This document shows, piece by piece, positions 19,127 through 27,199 of a stretch of 32,313 nucleotides of DNA. A program made the translations under genes and the position numbers. This DNA comes from Actinomycetes bacterium (GTDB lineage: Bacteria > Actinomycetota > Acidimicrobiia > Acidimicrobiales > Palsa-688). How positions within the stretch are numbered: position 1 is the first letter of the stretch; each line of letters starts with the position of its first letter. The stretch lies in NCBI GenBank assembly GCA_021788115.1, contig JAJYLA010000027.1:1-32313 (forward strand), in the 5' to 3' direction. The notes under the pieces were generated by a model. That model was not told where the DNA came from. It saw only the letters and a list, made by a program, of their open reading frames with translations, and did not search any database.

Positions 19127-20661
19127 ACGCCCTGGCGGATCCCGGCCGGGGAGGCGACGTGAGGCTGCTGACCCTCGCCCCGCTGCGCCTCGAAGCGCGC
19201 GCCATGAACGTCGGCGACCCCAGGGGCAGGGTGGTCCGCACGGGTGCAGGGCCGCGGCGCGCCGCCGCCGCGGCGGCCGCGCTCCGCGCGGGGCCGGCGC
19301 CGGCCGCCGTCGCGGTCGCCGGGGTCGCCGGCGCCCTGGTGCCGGGCATCCCGGCCGGGACGCGAATCGTCGGCGACCGCGTGGTGTCCGCGGACGGCAC
19401 CCCCCTCGGCGAGCCCCTGCTGTCCGCGCCGCTGATCGCCGCCGCGCTGCGCCGGCGGGGTCTGCCCGTGCGGGTCGGCCCGGTCGTCTCCGCGGACCGG
19501 ATCGTGCGCGGGGTGGTCGCCCGCGCCCGCCTGGCGGCGTCCGGCGCGCTCGCCGTCGACATGGAGACCGCCGCTCTCCTCGCCGAGCCCTGGGGCTGCC
19601 CCGTCGCGGTCGTGCGGGCGGTGGCCGACACCCCCGAGCGCGAGATCCGCTCCGTGGCGACCCTGGCCGGCGGCCGCAGGGCCCTCGCCGCGCTGCGGGC
19701 GGCCGCCCCCGCCCTCCTGGAGTGGGCGTCCGCCGTCGGGCAGCGGACGGTGGTACTGGCCGGGCCGCGCTCGTTCTGCGCCGGCGTGGAGCGCGCCATC
19801 GAGACCGTGGAGCGGGCGATCGACCAGTTCGGCACGCCGGTCTACGTCCGGCGCCAGATCGTCCACAACCGCCACGTCGTCGAGGACCTGCAGGCCCGCG
19901 GTGCGGTGTTCGTCCGGGAGCTCGAGGAGGTCCCCGACGGCGCCGCCGTCGTCTTCTCGGCGCACGGGGTCGCGCCGGCGGTGCGCGACGACGCGGCCCG
20001 ACGCGGCCTGCAGGTGGTCGACGCAACCTGCCCTCTCGTCTCCAAGGTCCACCACGAGGTGCGCCGCTTCCGCCAGCGCGGCTACCAGGTCGTGCTCATA
20101 GGGCACCCCGACCACGACGAGACCGCTGGCACGCTCGGCGAGGCGGACGACATCGCCTTGCTGTCCGGCCCCGGCGACGTCGAGCGGCTGCACGTCGACG
20201 ATCCCGACCGCCTCGCGTACGTGACCCAGACGACCCTGGCGCCGGCGGACGTCACAGAGGTGGTGGGCGCGTTGCGCCGTCGTTTTCCCAAGGTTATCGG
20301 GCCGAACGCCGCCGACGTCTGCTACGCGACGCAGAACCGCCAGGACGCCATCGTGGCGATAGCCGGCGACTGCGACGTCATCCTGGTCGTCGGCTCGGCC
20401 AACTCGTCCAACACCGCCCGCCTCGTGGAGGTCGCCACCCGGGCGGGCTGCCGCACGTTCATGCTCGACGACGACGCCGGGATCCAGCTCGAATGGCTCC
20501 GCGGCGCCAAGACGGTTGGCGTCACCGCCGGCGCCTCTGCACCGCCGGTCCTCGTCGACAGGGTCGTCGACGCCGTGCGCGGCCTCGGACCCGTCGAGGT
20601 CGTGGAGAAGCCCGTCCGCGTCGAAACCGTCAATTTTCCGCTACCGATGGAGGTGCGTTAG
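19123..20661 (+). CDS. Fusion of HpnG (adenosylhopane nucleosidase) and IspH (HMBPP reductase)
   Basis: One uninterrupted frame of 512 residues holds two enzymes. Residues about 10-205 are a nucleoside phosphorylase/nucleosidase domain of the HpnG type (AVAGVAGALVPGIPAGTRI, GALAVDMETAALLA, VVRAVADTP), expected to release adenine from adenosylhopane to give ribosylhopane. Residues about 210-510 are complete IspH: the iron-sulfur cysteines are Cys219 (SFCAGV), Cys303 (DATCPLV) and Cys400 (VCYATQNRQ). HNRHVV, SAHGV, GHPDHDE and GSANSSNTARL supply the substrate contacts. IspH performs the last MEP step, making IPP and DMAPP. The GTG start overlaps the shc stop. An in-frame GTG at 19750 could start IspH alone but lacks a ribosome binding site. 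Confidence 0.9.
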   Translation: MNALADPGRGGDVRLLTLAPLRLEARAMNVGDPRGRVVRTGAGPRRAAAAAAALRAGPAPAAVAVAGVAGALVPGIPAGTRIVGDRVVSADGTPLGEPLLSAPLIAAALRRRGLPVRVGPVVSADRIVRGVVARARLAASGALAVDMETAALLAEPWGCPVAVVRAVADTPEREIRSVATLAGGRRALAALRAAAPALLEWASAVGQRTVVLAGPRSFCAGVERAIETVERAIDQFGTPVYVRRQIVHNRHVVEDLQARGAVFVRELEEVPDGAAVVFSAHGVAPAVRDDAARRGLQVVDATCPLVSKVHHEVRRFRQRGYQVVLIGHPDHDETAGTLGEADDIALLSGPGDVERLHVDDPDRLAYVTQTTLAPADVTEVVGALRRRFPKVIGPNAADVCYATQNRQDAIVAIAGDCDVILVVGSANSSNTARLVEVATRAGCRTFMLDDDAGIQLEWLRGAKTVGVTAGASAPPVLVDRVVDAVRGLGPVEVVEKPVRVETVNFPLPMEVR

Positions 20662-21666
20662 GTGGGTGTTCCCCTACGCCAGAGTCTCAAGATCGCCACC
20701 TACATGCTGCGACAGAAGCTCGCCGGGCGGGACAAGTACCCCTTGATCGTGGAGCTCGAGCCGCTGTTCGCGTGCAACCTCGCGTGCAGCGGATGCGGCA
20801 AGATCCAGTACCCCACCGACGTGCTCCGCCAGCGCCTCACCGTCGAGCAGTCCGTCGCCGCCATCGTGGAGTCGCGGGCGCCCATGGTCTCCATCGCCGG
20901 CGGCGAGCCGCTGCTGCACCCCGAGATCGACCGCATCACGCAGGCGCTGCTGGACCGGGGGCGCTACGTCTACCTGTGCACCAACGGCCTTCTCCTCGAC
21001 AGGAAGCTCGACCGTTTCCGCCCTCACCCCCGTTTCAGCTGGGTCGTCCACATCGACGGTCTGGAGGAGCGTCACGACGACTCTGTCAACCGGGAGGGCA
21101 CCTTCGAGAAGGCGGTCGCCGCCATAAAGGCCGCGAAGCAGAGGGGATTCAAGGTCACCACCAACTCCACGTTCTTCACCACCGATTCCCCCAGGACCGT
21201 CCGGGAAGTCCTCGACTTCCTCAACGACGACCTCGGCGTCGACCAGATGATGATCTCGCCGGGGTACGCCTACGAGAAAGCCCCCGACCAGGTCAGCTTC
21301 TTGAGCACGAAGACGTCGACCACGCTGTTCGCGGAGGCGTTCGCCGACGGGCGCCGGAAGAAGTGGCGCCTCAACCACAGCCCCCTCTTCCTCGACTTCC
21401 TCGAGGGGAAGGTGGACTTCGAGTGCACCCCGTGGGGCATCCCCAGCTACTCGGTGTTCGGCTGGCAGCGCCCCTGCTACCTGATGGCGGACGGGTACAC
21501 CGAGACCTACCAGGAGCTGATCGAGACCACGGACTGGAGCAAATACGGTCGCGGCAAGGACCCCCGCTGCGCCAACTGCATGGCCCACTGCGGCTACGAG
21601 CCGAGCGCAGTGCTCGCGACCACGTCGTCGCTGCGACAGTCGCTGCGTGCCGCGATAGGGTCATGA
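20662..21666 (+). CDS. hpnH: Adenosylhopane synthase HpnH (radical SAM)
   Basis: This 334-residue radical SAM enzyme attaches a 5'-deoxyadenosyl group to diploptene, giving adenosylhopane, the first committed step to extended hopanoids. The cluster motif is CNLACSGCG (Cys38, Cys42, Cys45). It is followed by SIAGGEPLLHPEID (GGE motif), YLCTNGLLL, and the family segments WVVHIDGLEERHDDSVNREG and MMISPGYAYEKAPDQ. A C-terminal CANCMAHCGYEPSAV cysteine group is also typical of HpnH. GTG 20662 follows the fusion gene's TAG with no gap. The length is close to other HpnH proteins. Confidence 0.96.
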   Translation: MGVPLRQSLKIATYMLRQKLAGRDKYPLIVELEPLFACNLACSGCGKIQYPTDVLRQRLTVEQSVAAIVESRAPMVSIAGGEPLLHPEIDRITQALLDRGRYVYLCTNGLLLDRKLDRFRPHPRFSWVVHIDGLEERHDDSVNREGTFEKAVAAIKAAKQRGFKVTTNSTFFTTDSPRTVREVLDFLNDDLGVDQMMISPGYAYEKAPDQVSFLSTKTSTTLFAEAFADGRRKKWRLNHSPLFLDFLEGKVDFECTPWGIPSYSVFGWQRPCYLMADGYTETYQELIETTDWSKYGRGKDPRCANCMAHCGYEPSAVLATTSSLRQSLRAAIGS

Positions 21667-21670
21667 CCCG

Positions 21671-23281
21671 ATGGGATTCGACCTGCCCAGCGCGCTCGTC
21701 GAGCGGGCGGGGGAAGGGGCCGCACTCTGGTCGCGATACCTCAACCCCCAGACGCCGCGCGTGGTCCGCTCGATCGGCTTCGACCGGCGGTGGGTGCGGG
21801 CCGACGGCTCCTACCTCTACGACGGCTCCGGCGCCCGCTACCTCGACTTCCTCACCGGGTTCGGTGTGTTCGGCCTCGGCCGCGGTCACCCGACCATCCG
21901 CAAGGCGCTGCACGACGTCCTCGACGCCGAGATCGCCGACCTGGTGCAGATGGACACCCCCCTCCTCGCCGGCCTCCTCGGTGAGGCGCTCGTCGGCCGC
22001 GCGCCGAACCTCGACAGGGTGTACATGTGCAACAGCGGCACCGAGGCGGTCGAGGCGGCGCTGAAGTTCGCCCGCTGCGCCACCGGCAGGCCGCGGGTGG
22101 TCTACTGCGACCACGCGTTTCACGGGCTGACGGCGGGGTCGTTGTCGGTGAACGGTGCGGACGAGTTCCGTCGCGGCTTCGGCCCTCTCCTTCCCGGCGC
22201 CCGAGTGCCCTTCGGGGACCTCGACGCCCTCCGCCGCGAGGTGGCCAGGGGCGACGTCGCCGCGTTCATCGTCGAGCCCGTACAGGGCAAGGGTGTCGCC
22301 GTGGCCCCGCCCGGCTACCTTGCCGAGGCGTCGAACCTGCTGCACCGCCACGGGGCGCTTTTGATCTGCGACGAGGTCCAGACCGGCATCGGCCGGACCG
22401 GGCGGCTCTTCAGCTACGAGCACGACGGGGTGAGTCCCGACATCGTCACCGTCGCCAAGACCCTCTCCGGCGGCTTCGTGCCGATAGGCGCCACCCTCGC
22501 GACAGGCCGGGTCTTCGACAAGGTGTACTCCTCGATGGACCGGATGCTCGTGCACGACTCCACCTTCGGCACCAACTCGCTCGCGATGGCCGCCGGGCTC
22601 GCCACCCTGTCCGTGATCGACGACGAGGGCCTCATCTCCAACGCCGTCACCGTCGGTGCGCAGCTGATGGAAGGCCTGCGTTCTGCGGCGTCGCGGTTCG
22701 AGTTGATCGCCGACGTCCGCGGCCGGGGCCTGATGATCGGCATCGAGTTCGGCCCTCCGCGCTCACGCCGGCTGCGATCCCGGTGGCGTCCGTTGACGCT
22801 CGCCCGGCGGGGTCTGTTCACCCAGATGGTGGTCGGCGCCCTCTTCGAGCACCATCGCGTGCTCACCCAGACCGCCGGCGACCACATGGACGTCCTCAAG
22901 ATCCTGCCCCCCCTGACGCTGACGAGCGACGACGCCGGGGCCTTCCTCCGGGCCTTCGACGCGGTGATGGAATCGATCCACGACAGCACCCGGCCGCTGT
23001 GGCACTTCGGCTGGGGGCTCACCACCCGCACCGCGCTCCGCGGTCAGCGGATGCGGGTCCCGACCCGCTCACGCGGGACGGGCCCTGGCGCCGGCGGGAC
23101 CGGGGTGGGTGCCGGTGCCGGCCGGATCGAGGTTGGCGCCGGCGACGGGGCGGTCGGCGACGGGGCGGTCGGCGACGGGGCGGTCGGCGGGCTCGGCGTG
23201 CTCGACTTCCTCGACGTGCCCGCACCCGGCACCCTCGAGTCCGTGCACGGAGTCGAGCCGCTCGACGGGGTGGGAACCTAG
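21671..23281 (+). CDS. hpnO: HpnO-like class III aminotransferase with a repetitive C-terminal tail
   Basis: This PLP enzyme probably aminates the ribosylhopane-derived aldehyde to aminobacteriohopanetriol. Class III hallmarks are MCNSGTEAVEAALKFARCAT, DHAFHGLTAGSL, LLICDEVQTGIGRTG and the PLP lysine Lys263 in TVAKTLSGG. The catalytic fold ends near residue 445 (ESIHDSTRPLWHFGWGL). A further 90 residues are Gly/Ala/Val-rich and include three exact GDGAV repeats, an unusual extension for the family. ATG 21671 lies four bases after hpnH, with no clear ribosome binding site, in keeping with coupling. Acetylornithine or glutamate-semialdehyde-type activity is the alternative by sequence; the operon decides for HpnO. 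Confidence 0.88.
   Translation: MGFDLPSALVERAGEGAALWSRYLNPQTPRVVRSIGFDRRWVRADGSYLYDGSGARYLDFLTGFGVFGLGRGHPTIRKALHDVLDAEIADLVQMDTPLLAGLLGEALVGRAPNLDRVYMCNSGTEAVEAALKFARCATGRPRVVYCDHAFHGLTAGSLSVNGADEFRRGFGPLLPGARVPFGDLDALRREVARGDVAAFIVEPVQGKGVAVAPPGYLAEASNLLHRHGALLICDEVQTGIGRTGRLFSYEHDGVSPDIVTVAKTLSGGFVPIGATLATGRVFDKVYSSMDRMLVHDSTFGTNSLAMAAGLATLSVIDDEGLISNAVTVGAQLMEGLRSAASRFELIADVRGRGLMIGIEFGPPRSRRLRSRWRPLTLARRGLFTQMVVGALFEHHRVLTQTAGDHMDVLKILPPLTLTSDDAGAFLRAFDAVMESIHDSTRPLWHFGWGLTTRTALRGQRMRVPTRSRGTGPGAGGTGVGAGAGRIEVGAGDGAVGDGAVGDGAVGGLGVLDFLDVPAPGTLESVHGVEPLDGVGT
23141..23185. repeat. Three tandem 15-base repeats inside the aminotransferase gene
   Basis: The unit GGCGACGGGGCGGTC occurs three times head to tail without mismatch and encodes GDGAV each time. 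It lies within a longer GC-rich stretch encoding Gly/Ala/Val. Such in-frame repeats can vary in number between strains by slippage. Confidence 0.9.
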
Positions 23282-23316
23282 GCGCAGGGGCCCGCAGGGT
23301 CCCCTCCCACCCCGGC

Positions 23317-23340
23317 ACCGGCGCCGGCGCCGGCGCCGGT
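23317..23340. terminator. Perfect 24-base palindrome between convergent genes
   Basis: ACCGGCGCCGGC (23317-23328) is followed directly by its exact complement (23329-23340), made of repeated GCCGGC units. It separates the aminotransferase and MFS genes, which converge, and touches the MFS stop codon. A bidirectional hairpin terminator without a T tract is plausible; a simple GC repeat is the alternative. Confidence 0.45.
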
Positions 23341-25037
23341 CAGGCTTTGTTGGAGCCGCGCGACCACGACGCCGCCGCGGCCACCAGGCACGCCACCATG
23401 GCGAAAAGGAACGCCGTGCGGAGGCCTGCGTGGAAGGGTGCGGAGATGAGGCCCGGGAAGAACGACCGCCCGGTCAGCGCGGCCTGGCTGCTTGCCGGCA
23501 GGGACGCCAGGACGTGGCTCCCGACCAGCGCCCGGATGGGGTCGTAGCCGAGGAACGCTGCGAACAGCACCTGCACGGGGGGCAGGCTGGCGGCCCTCGC
23601 GGCGGCGGCCGGCGGGACGCCGTGGGCGTGGAGGCCGCCGGCGAGGGCCGCGGGAAGGCTGCCCGAGAGCCCGACGATCATCAACGTGAAGAAGATGCCG
23701 ATGGACAGCACCTGGGCGGAGTTCTGGAACGTCGAGTTCATCCCGCCGCCGGCACCGCGGTGCGCCGAGGGAAGGCTGTTCATCACCCCTGCCCGGTTGG
23801 GGGAGGCGAAGGCGCCCATCGCCAGCCCGTTCACGAACAACAAGAGGGCGAACACCGGATAGGAGAAGTCGACGGGCAGGGCCTGCAGCAGCAGGAAGCT
23901 CCCGGCGGCGGCGATCATGCCGCCGGTCGCGAAGGGCCGGGCACCCCAGCGGTCGGACAGATAGCCGGATGCGGGCCCGGCCACGAGGAACCCGGCGGTG
24001 AGGGGGAGCATGTAGATACCGGCCCACAGGGGCGTCCGGGCGAAGCTGTAGCCGTGTAGAGGCAGCCAGATGCCCTGCAGCCAGATGATCAGCATGAACA
24101 TGAGGCCGCCGCGGCCCACCGCGGACAGGAACGACGAGAGCGTCCCGAACGTGAACGCCCGAATGCGGAACAGCGGCAGCCGGAACATCGGGTTGGCGGC
24201 GCGGGTTTCGATCACGGCGAACGCGGCCAGGAGCGCGGCGCCGCCCGCGAGCTCCCCCATGACGGGCGGACTGGTCCACCCCATCGACTTGCCGCCGGCC
24301 GGCTCGATCCCGTAGCTGATCCCGATCATCACGAGGACCAGGCCCAGCGCGAACGTCGCGTTCCCCCACCAGTCGATCGGCGCCCGGTGCCGCTCGCCTC
24401 GCTCTTCGAGCTTCGTGTACGCCCAGATGGTCCCGAACAGCCCCGGCGGGACCGACACGAGGAAGACCAGCCTCCAGTCGATCGGGGCCAGGACGCCGCC
24501 GAGGACCAGCCCGATGAAGCTGCCGCTGATCCCGGCGATGTTGTTGATACCGAGCGCCAGCCCGCGCTGGTTGGGCGGGAAGGCGTCGGTGAGGATGGCG
24601 GCGGAGTTGGCCACGAGGAAGGCCGCCCCCACCCCCTGGATCACCCGGCCGACGACGAGCCACATGGCTCCGGGCCTCGACGTCAGCGGGTCGACGGAGA
24701 GACCGAGGGAAGCGGCCGTGTAGACGACGAAGCCGAGGTTGTACATGCGAACCCGGCCGAACATGTCCCCCAGGCGCCCCAGGCTGACGACCAGCACCGA
24801 CGAGACGATCAGGAACCCGAGGATCATCCACAGCAGGTAGAAGCTGTTGCCCCGCTGGAGCGGGTCCAGGTGGATTCCGCGGAAGATGTCGGGCATGCCG
24901 ATGAGCATGATCGAGGCGTCCAGCGTCGCAAGGAGCACGCCCACGGTCGTGTTGGAGAGGGCGACCCACTTGTAGCGGTCCGAAGGCGTGCGGGGCGCCC
25001 GCACCGGAGCAGGCGTGGACTCGTCGGTTGCTGTCAA
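23340..25037 (-). CDS. MFS drug-resistance-type exporter (DHA2 family, 14 helices)
   Basis: This 565-residue inner-membrane protein has about 14 hydrophobic segments, as in DHA2 proton-coupled exporters. Motif A appears as GRLGDMFGRVRMYN in the loop after the second helix, the family D1 motif as LDASIMLIGMPDI, and motif C as SGSFIGLVLGGVLAP. A large extracytoplasmic segment lies before the last helices (residues about 460-520). The start is TTG 25037, with GGAGGGG about eight bases upstream. It is not in an operon; the hopanoid operon converges on it. The substrate is unknown: drugs, lipids or metabolites are all possible, and a link to hopanoids is not supported by orientation. Confidence 0.9.
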   Translation of the reverse strand: MTATDESTPAPVRAPRTPSDRYKWVALSNTTVGVLLATLDASIMLIGMPDIFRGIHLDPLQRGNSFYLLWMILGFLIVSSVLVVSLGRLGDMFGRVRMYNLGFVVYTAASLGLSVDPLTSRPGAMWLVVGRVIQGVGAAFLVANSAAILTDAFPPNQRGLALGINNIAGISGSFIGLVLGGVLAPIDWRLVFLVSVPPGLFGTIWAYTKLEERGERHRAPIDWWGNATFALGLVLVMIGISYGIEPAGGKSMGWTSPPVMGELAGGAALLAAFAVIETRAANPMFRLPLFRIRAFTFGTLSSFLSAVGRGGLMFMLIIWLQGIWLPLHGYSFARTPLWAGIYMLPLTAGFLVAGPASGYLSDRWGARPFATGGMIAAAGSFLLLQALPVDFSYPVFALLLFVNGLAMGAFASPNRAGVMNSLPSAHRGAGGGMNSTFQNSAQVLSIGIFFTLMIVGLSGSLPAALAGGLHAHGVPPAAAARAASLPPVQVLFAAFLGYDPIRALVGSHVLASLPASSQAALTGRSFFPGLISAPFHAGLRTAFLFAMVACLVAAAASWSRGSNKA

Positions 25038-25204
25038 GAACGGCCCCTCCGCGGAGCTCCCGTCATATACTTCGCTTACCTAACCACCTTATCCGAGTCC
25101 CGCCGGCTTTTGCGCAGGGCAATGGCAGGCCTTATCCCGCGCGCGAGGTCCCCGCGGAGGGGGCGGTCGAGGGGGGACCCTGGTCGGGTCCGGCCCGCGG
25201 GTGC

Positions 25205-26371
25205 TCAGCTCAGCCGCTCGATCAGCATCGCCATGCCCTGCCCGCCGCCGACGCACATGGTCTCGAGTCCGACGGTCTGGTCGAGGGTCCGCAGATCGTT
25301 GATCAGGGTGGTCATGATGCGGGCTCCGGTCATGCCGAAGGGGTGCCCGAGGGCGATGGCCCCTCCGTGCGGATTGAGCTGCTCGGCTATGGAGATCCCC
25401 AGCTCGTCGCACACGGGCAGGACTTGCGCGGCGAACGCCTCGTTGAGCTCCACGACGTCGATGTCGGTGATGGTCATTCCCGTCCTGTCGAGCAGCCTGC
25501 GGACCGACTCGATCGGCCCGACGCCCATGATCTCGGGGGCAAGAGCGGAGACGGAGCTCGCAATGATGCGCGCCAGCGGCGTGAGGCCGAGGGCGCGCGC
25601 CTTCTCGTCGGACATGACCAGCACGGCGGCCGCCCCGTCGTTGAGGGGGCAGGCGTTGCCGGCGGTGACCTTGCCGTCGGGCTTGAAGGCCGGCGGCAGC
25701 TCCGCGAGACGCTCCAGGGTGGTGTTGGGCCGGGGACCGTCGTCACGGGTCACGACCGTCCCGTCGGGGACGGTGACCGGGGTGATCTCGCGCTCGAAGA
25801 AGCCGTTCTTCTGGGCTTCGACCGCCCGGTCCTGGCTCAGCTTGGCGAACTCGTCCATGCGCTCGCGGCTCACCCCGTACCGCTCGGCGACGTTCTCCGC
25901 GGTCAGCCCCATGGGGATGTAGACGTGATTGATGAAGTCGTCGCGCGACTCGTCGGTGAAGCGGGGGTTCGCGTCCTCGGCCGAGAAACCCCTCCCCGAC
26001 GTGCGGGTCACGCTTTCGACACCCCCGGCGACGAACACCTCCCCCTCGCCGACCTTGATGGCGTGGAACGCCATACGGATGGTCTGCAGCGACGACGCGC
26101 AGAAGCGATTGACGCTCGTGCCGGGGACCGTGTCGGGCAGGCCGGCCAGCAACCCGACCTGGCGGGCCATGTTCATCCCCTGCTCGCCGGCATGGTTCGC
26201 TGCACCGAAGATGACGTCCTCCACCTCGGCGCGGTCGAGTCCCGGGACTTTTTCCAGCAGCGCGTTGACGATGAATCCCCCCAGGTCGTCGGGCCGGTAG
26301 CCGACCAGGGATCCCTTGTGGGCCCGACCGATCGGGGTACGGGCCGTCGCCACGATCACAGCCTCAGGCAC
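25205..26371 (-). CDS. Acetyl-CoA C-acyltransferase (thiolase)
   Basis: This 388-residue thiolase has the nucleophile Cys91 in NRFCASSLQTI, the GHPFGMTGAR histidine motif (NPHGGAIALGHPFG) and the C-terminal CVGGGQGMAM cysteine. It cleaves 3-ketoacyl-CoA or condenses acetyl-CoA. The sequence is of the FadA type (PEAVIVATARTPIGRAHKGS), so a beta-oxidation role is more likely than a dedicated biosynthetic one. GTG 26371 is chosen because AGGAG lies at good distance upstream and it starts exactly at the conserved N-terminus; the frame is open further but without homology. It diverges from infA. No FadB or acyl-CoA dehydrogenase is adjacent. Confidence 0.94.
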   Translation of the reverse strand: MPEAVIVATARTPIGRAHKGSLVGYRPDDLGGFIVNALLEKVPGLDRAEVEDVIFGAANHAGEQGMNMARQVGLLAGLPDTVPGTSVNRFCASSLQTIRMAFHAIKVGEGEVFVAGGVESVTRTSGRGFSAEDANPRFTDESRDDFINHVYIPMGLTAENVAERYGVSRERMDEFAKLSQDRAVEAQKNGFFEREITPVTVPDGTVVTRDDGPRPNTTLERLAELPPAFKPDGKVTAGNACPLNDGAAAVLVMSDEKARALGLTPLARIIASSVSALAPEIMGVGPIESVRRLLDRTGMTITDIDVVELNEAFAAQVLPVCDELGISIAEQLNPHGGAIALGHPFGMTGARIMTTLINDLRTLDQTVGLETMCVGGGQGMAMLIERLS

Positions 26372-26551
26372 GATGTCGTCTCCTTGTCGCAACGGCGAGC
26401 GTTCGGGCCGCCCGCACCCCCCTAGCTTGCTGCGGGCACAAGGAGTTTGCCAGTGGTTCGCCAGTGAGGCGCCTCCTGCTGCTCCCGGCGCCGAATCGGC
26501 CCTACACTGGGAAGCGTAGGTGACGGACGTCCGGATCTGCCGGCCGACGGT

Positions 26552-26562
26552 GAGGAGAGGAG
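26552..26562 (+). promoter_or_regulatory. Ribosome binding site that decides the infA start
   Basis: The purine run GAGGAGAGGAG lies downstream of the in-frame GTG at 26550 and five to seven bases upstream of CTG 26568. It can therefore serve only the CTG (or a later codon), arguing for CTG initiation. Confidence 0.55.
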
Positions 26563-26567
26563 CGACC

Positions 26568-26792
26568 CTGCCCCAAGGCAAGGAAGACGCAATCGTGCTC
26601 GAGGGCACGGTGAGCGAGGCCCTGAAGAACGCCATGTTCAAGGTCGAGTTGGCCAACGGCCACGAGGTCCTGGCTCACAACTCGGGCAAGATGCGCATGA
26701 ACCGCATCCGGGTGCTGCCCGGAGACAAGGTCCAGGTCGAGATCAGCCCCTACGACCTGACGCGGGGTCGCATCACCTACCGCTACAAGTAA
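26568..26792 (+). CDS. infA: Translation initiation factor IF-1, probable CTG start
   Basis: This small OB-fold protein binds the 30S A site during initiation. The core [40 protein letters not shown] and [12 protein letters not shown] are diagnostic. From CTG 26568 the product is 74 residues ([13 protein letters not shown]), matching IF-1 elsewhere. GTG 26550 would add six residues (MRRGAT) but has the ribosome binding site on its wrong side. The usual infA neighbours (rpmJ, rpsM) are absent: thiolase diverges upstream and a small acidic protein converges downstream. A TACACT hexamer at 26503-26508 could be part of its promoter. Confidence 0.92.
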   Translation: MPQGKEDAIVLEGTVSEALKNAMFKVELANGHEVLAHNSGKMRMNRIRVLPGDKVQVEISPYDLTRGRITYRYK

Positions 26793-26799
26793 GCCCGCC

Positions 26800-26813
26800 G
26801 GGGCGGACGCCCC
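26800..26813 (+). terminator. Weak hairpin after infA
   Basis: GGGGC pairs with GCCCC around GGAC, seven bases after the infA stop. There is no T tract, so it may slow or end transcription only weakly. The next gene is on the other strand. Confidence 0.3.
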
Positions 26814-26853
26814 TGCAAAAGCGCGGGAGACCGCCGGCAGCGGAGCCGGCCCG

Positions 26854-27150
26854 TCAATCCTCGTCGTCCTCGTCGGCGAGCAGCCCGCCGGCCGCCGCGA
26901 GCGCGGTGGCAGCCCTGACGGCCTCCTCGTAGACGGCCGTCAGGTGCCGCTCGGCGAGGGCGGGGTCCATCGCGAGCGGCGGGGCGCCGAGCGACCGGAC
27001 GAGCGCCCCCGGGTCCCGGGTGGGCCGTATCGCTGACACAGGCTCGGGCTGCTGCTCGCTGTCCCCCCAGAAGCGCTGCTCGGCCTGGCGGCGGCTTGCG
27101 GCGGGTCGCCTGCGCTTTGTCACGACCTCCCCCCGTTCGCAGCGAGGCAT
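26854..27150 (-). CDS. Small basic-to-acidic protein of unknown function
   Basis: This 98-residue protein has a basic N-terminus (KRRRPAASRRQAEQRFWGD), a helical middle (ALAERHLTAVYEEAVRAATA) and an acidic tail (LLADEDDED). No family is recognised. It lies 49 bases downstream of the SNF2 helicase on the same strand, so it may be co-transcribed and act with it. The start is unclear: ATG 27150 has GGAGG directly against it, and GTG 27123 has GGGGAGG only two bases away. GTG 27123 would remove nine residues. Codon pattern and the convincing acidic end support a real gene. Confidence 0.6.
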   Translation of the reverse strand: MPRCERGEVVTKRRRPAASRRQAEQRFWGDSEQQPEPVSAIRPTRDPGALVRSLGAPPLAMDPALAERHLTAVYEEAVRAATALAAAGGLLADEDDED

Positions 27151-27199
27151 CCTCCGCAGCCCCGCCGGTCCGCACCTGCCGGGCCGGGTCCGGGACTGC

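Noticed and set aside
16907..20026. Very long open frame opposite shc and hpnG-ispH
   Set aside because: High GC content keeps antisense frames open; the sense genes carry intact catalytic motifs.
23282..23340. GC-rich repeats considered as a CRISPR or mobile-element end
   Set aside because: There are no regular spacers or terminal inverted repeats, only short GCCGGC units.
23109..24059. Open frame across the aminotransferase tail and the MFS gene
   Set aside because: It is a Gly/Arg-rich shadow that crosses the palindrome and reads antisense to a clear transporter.
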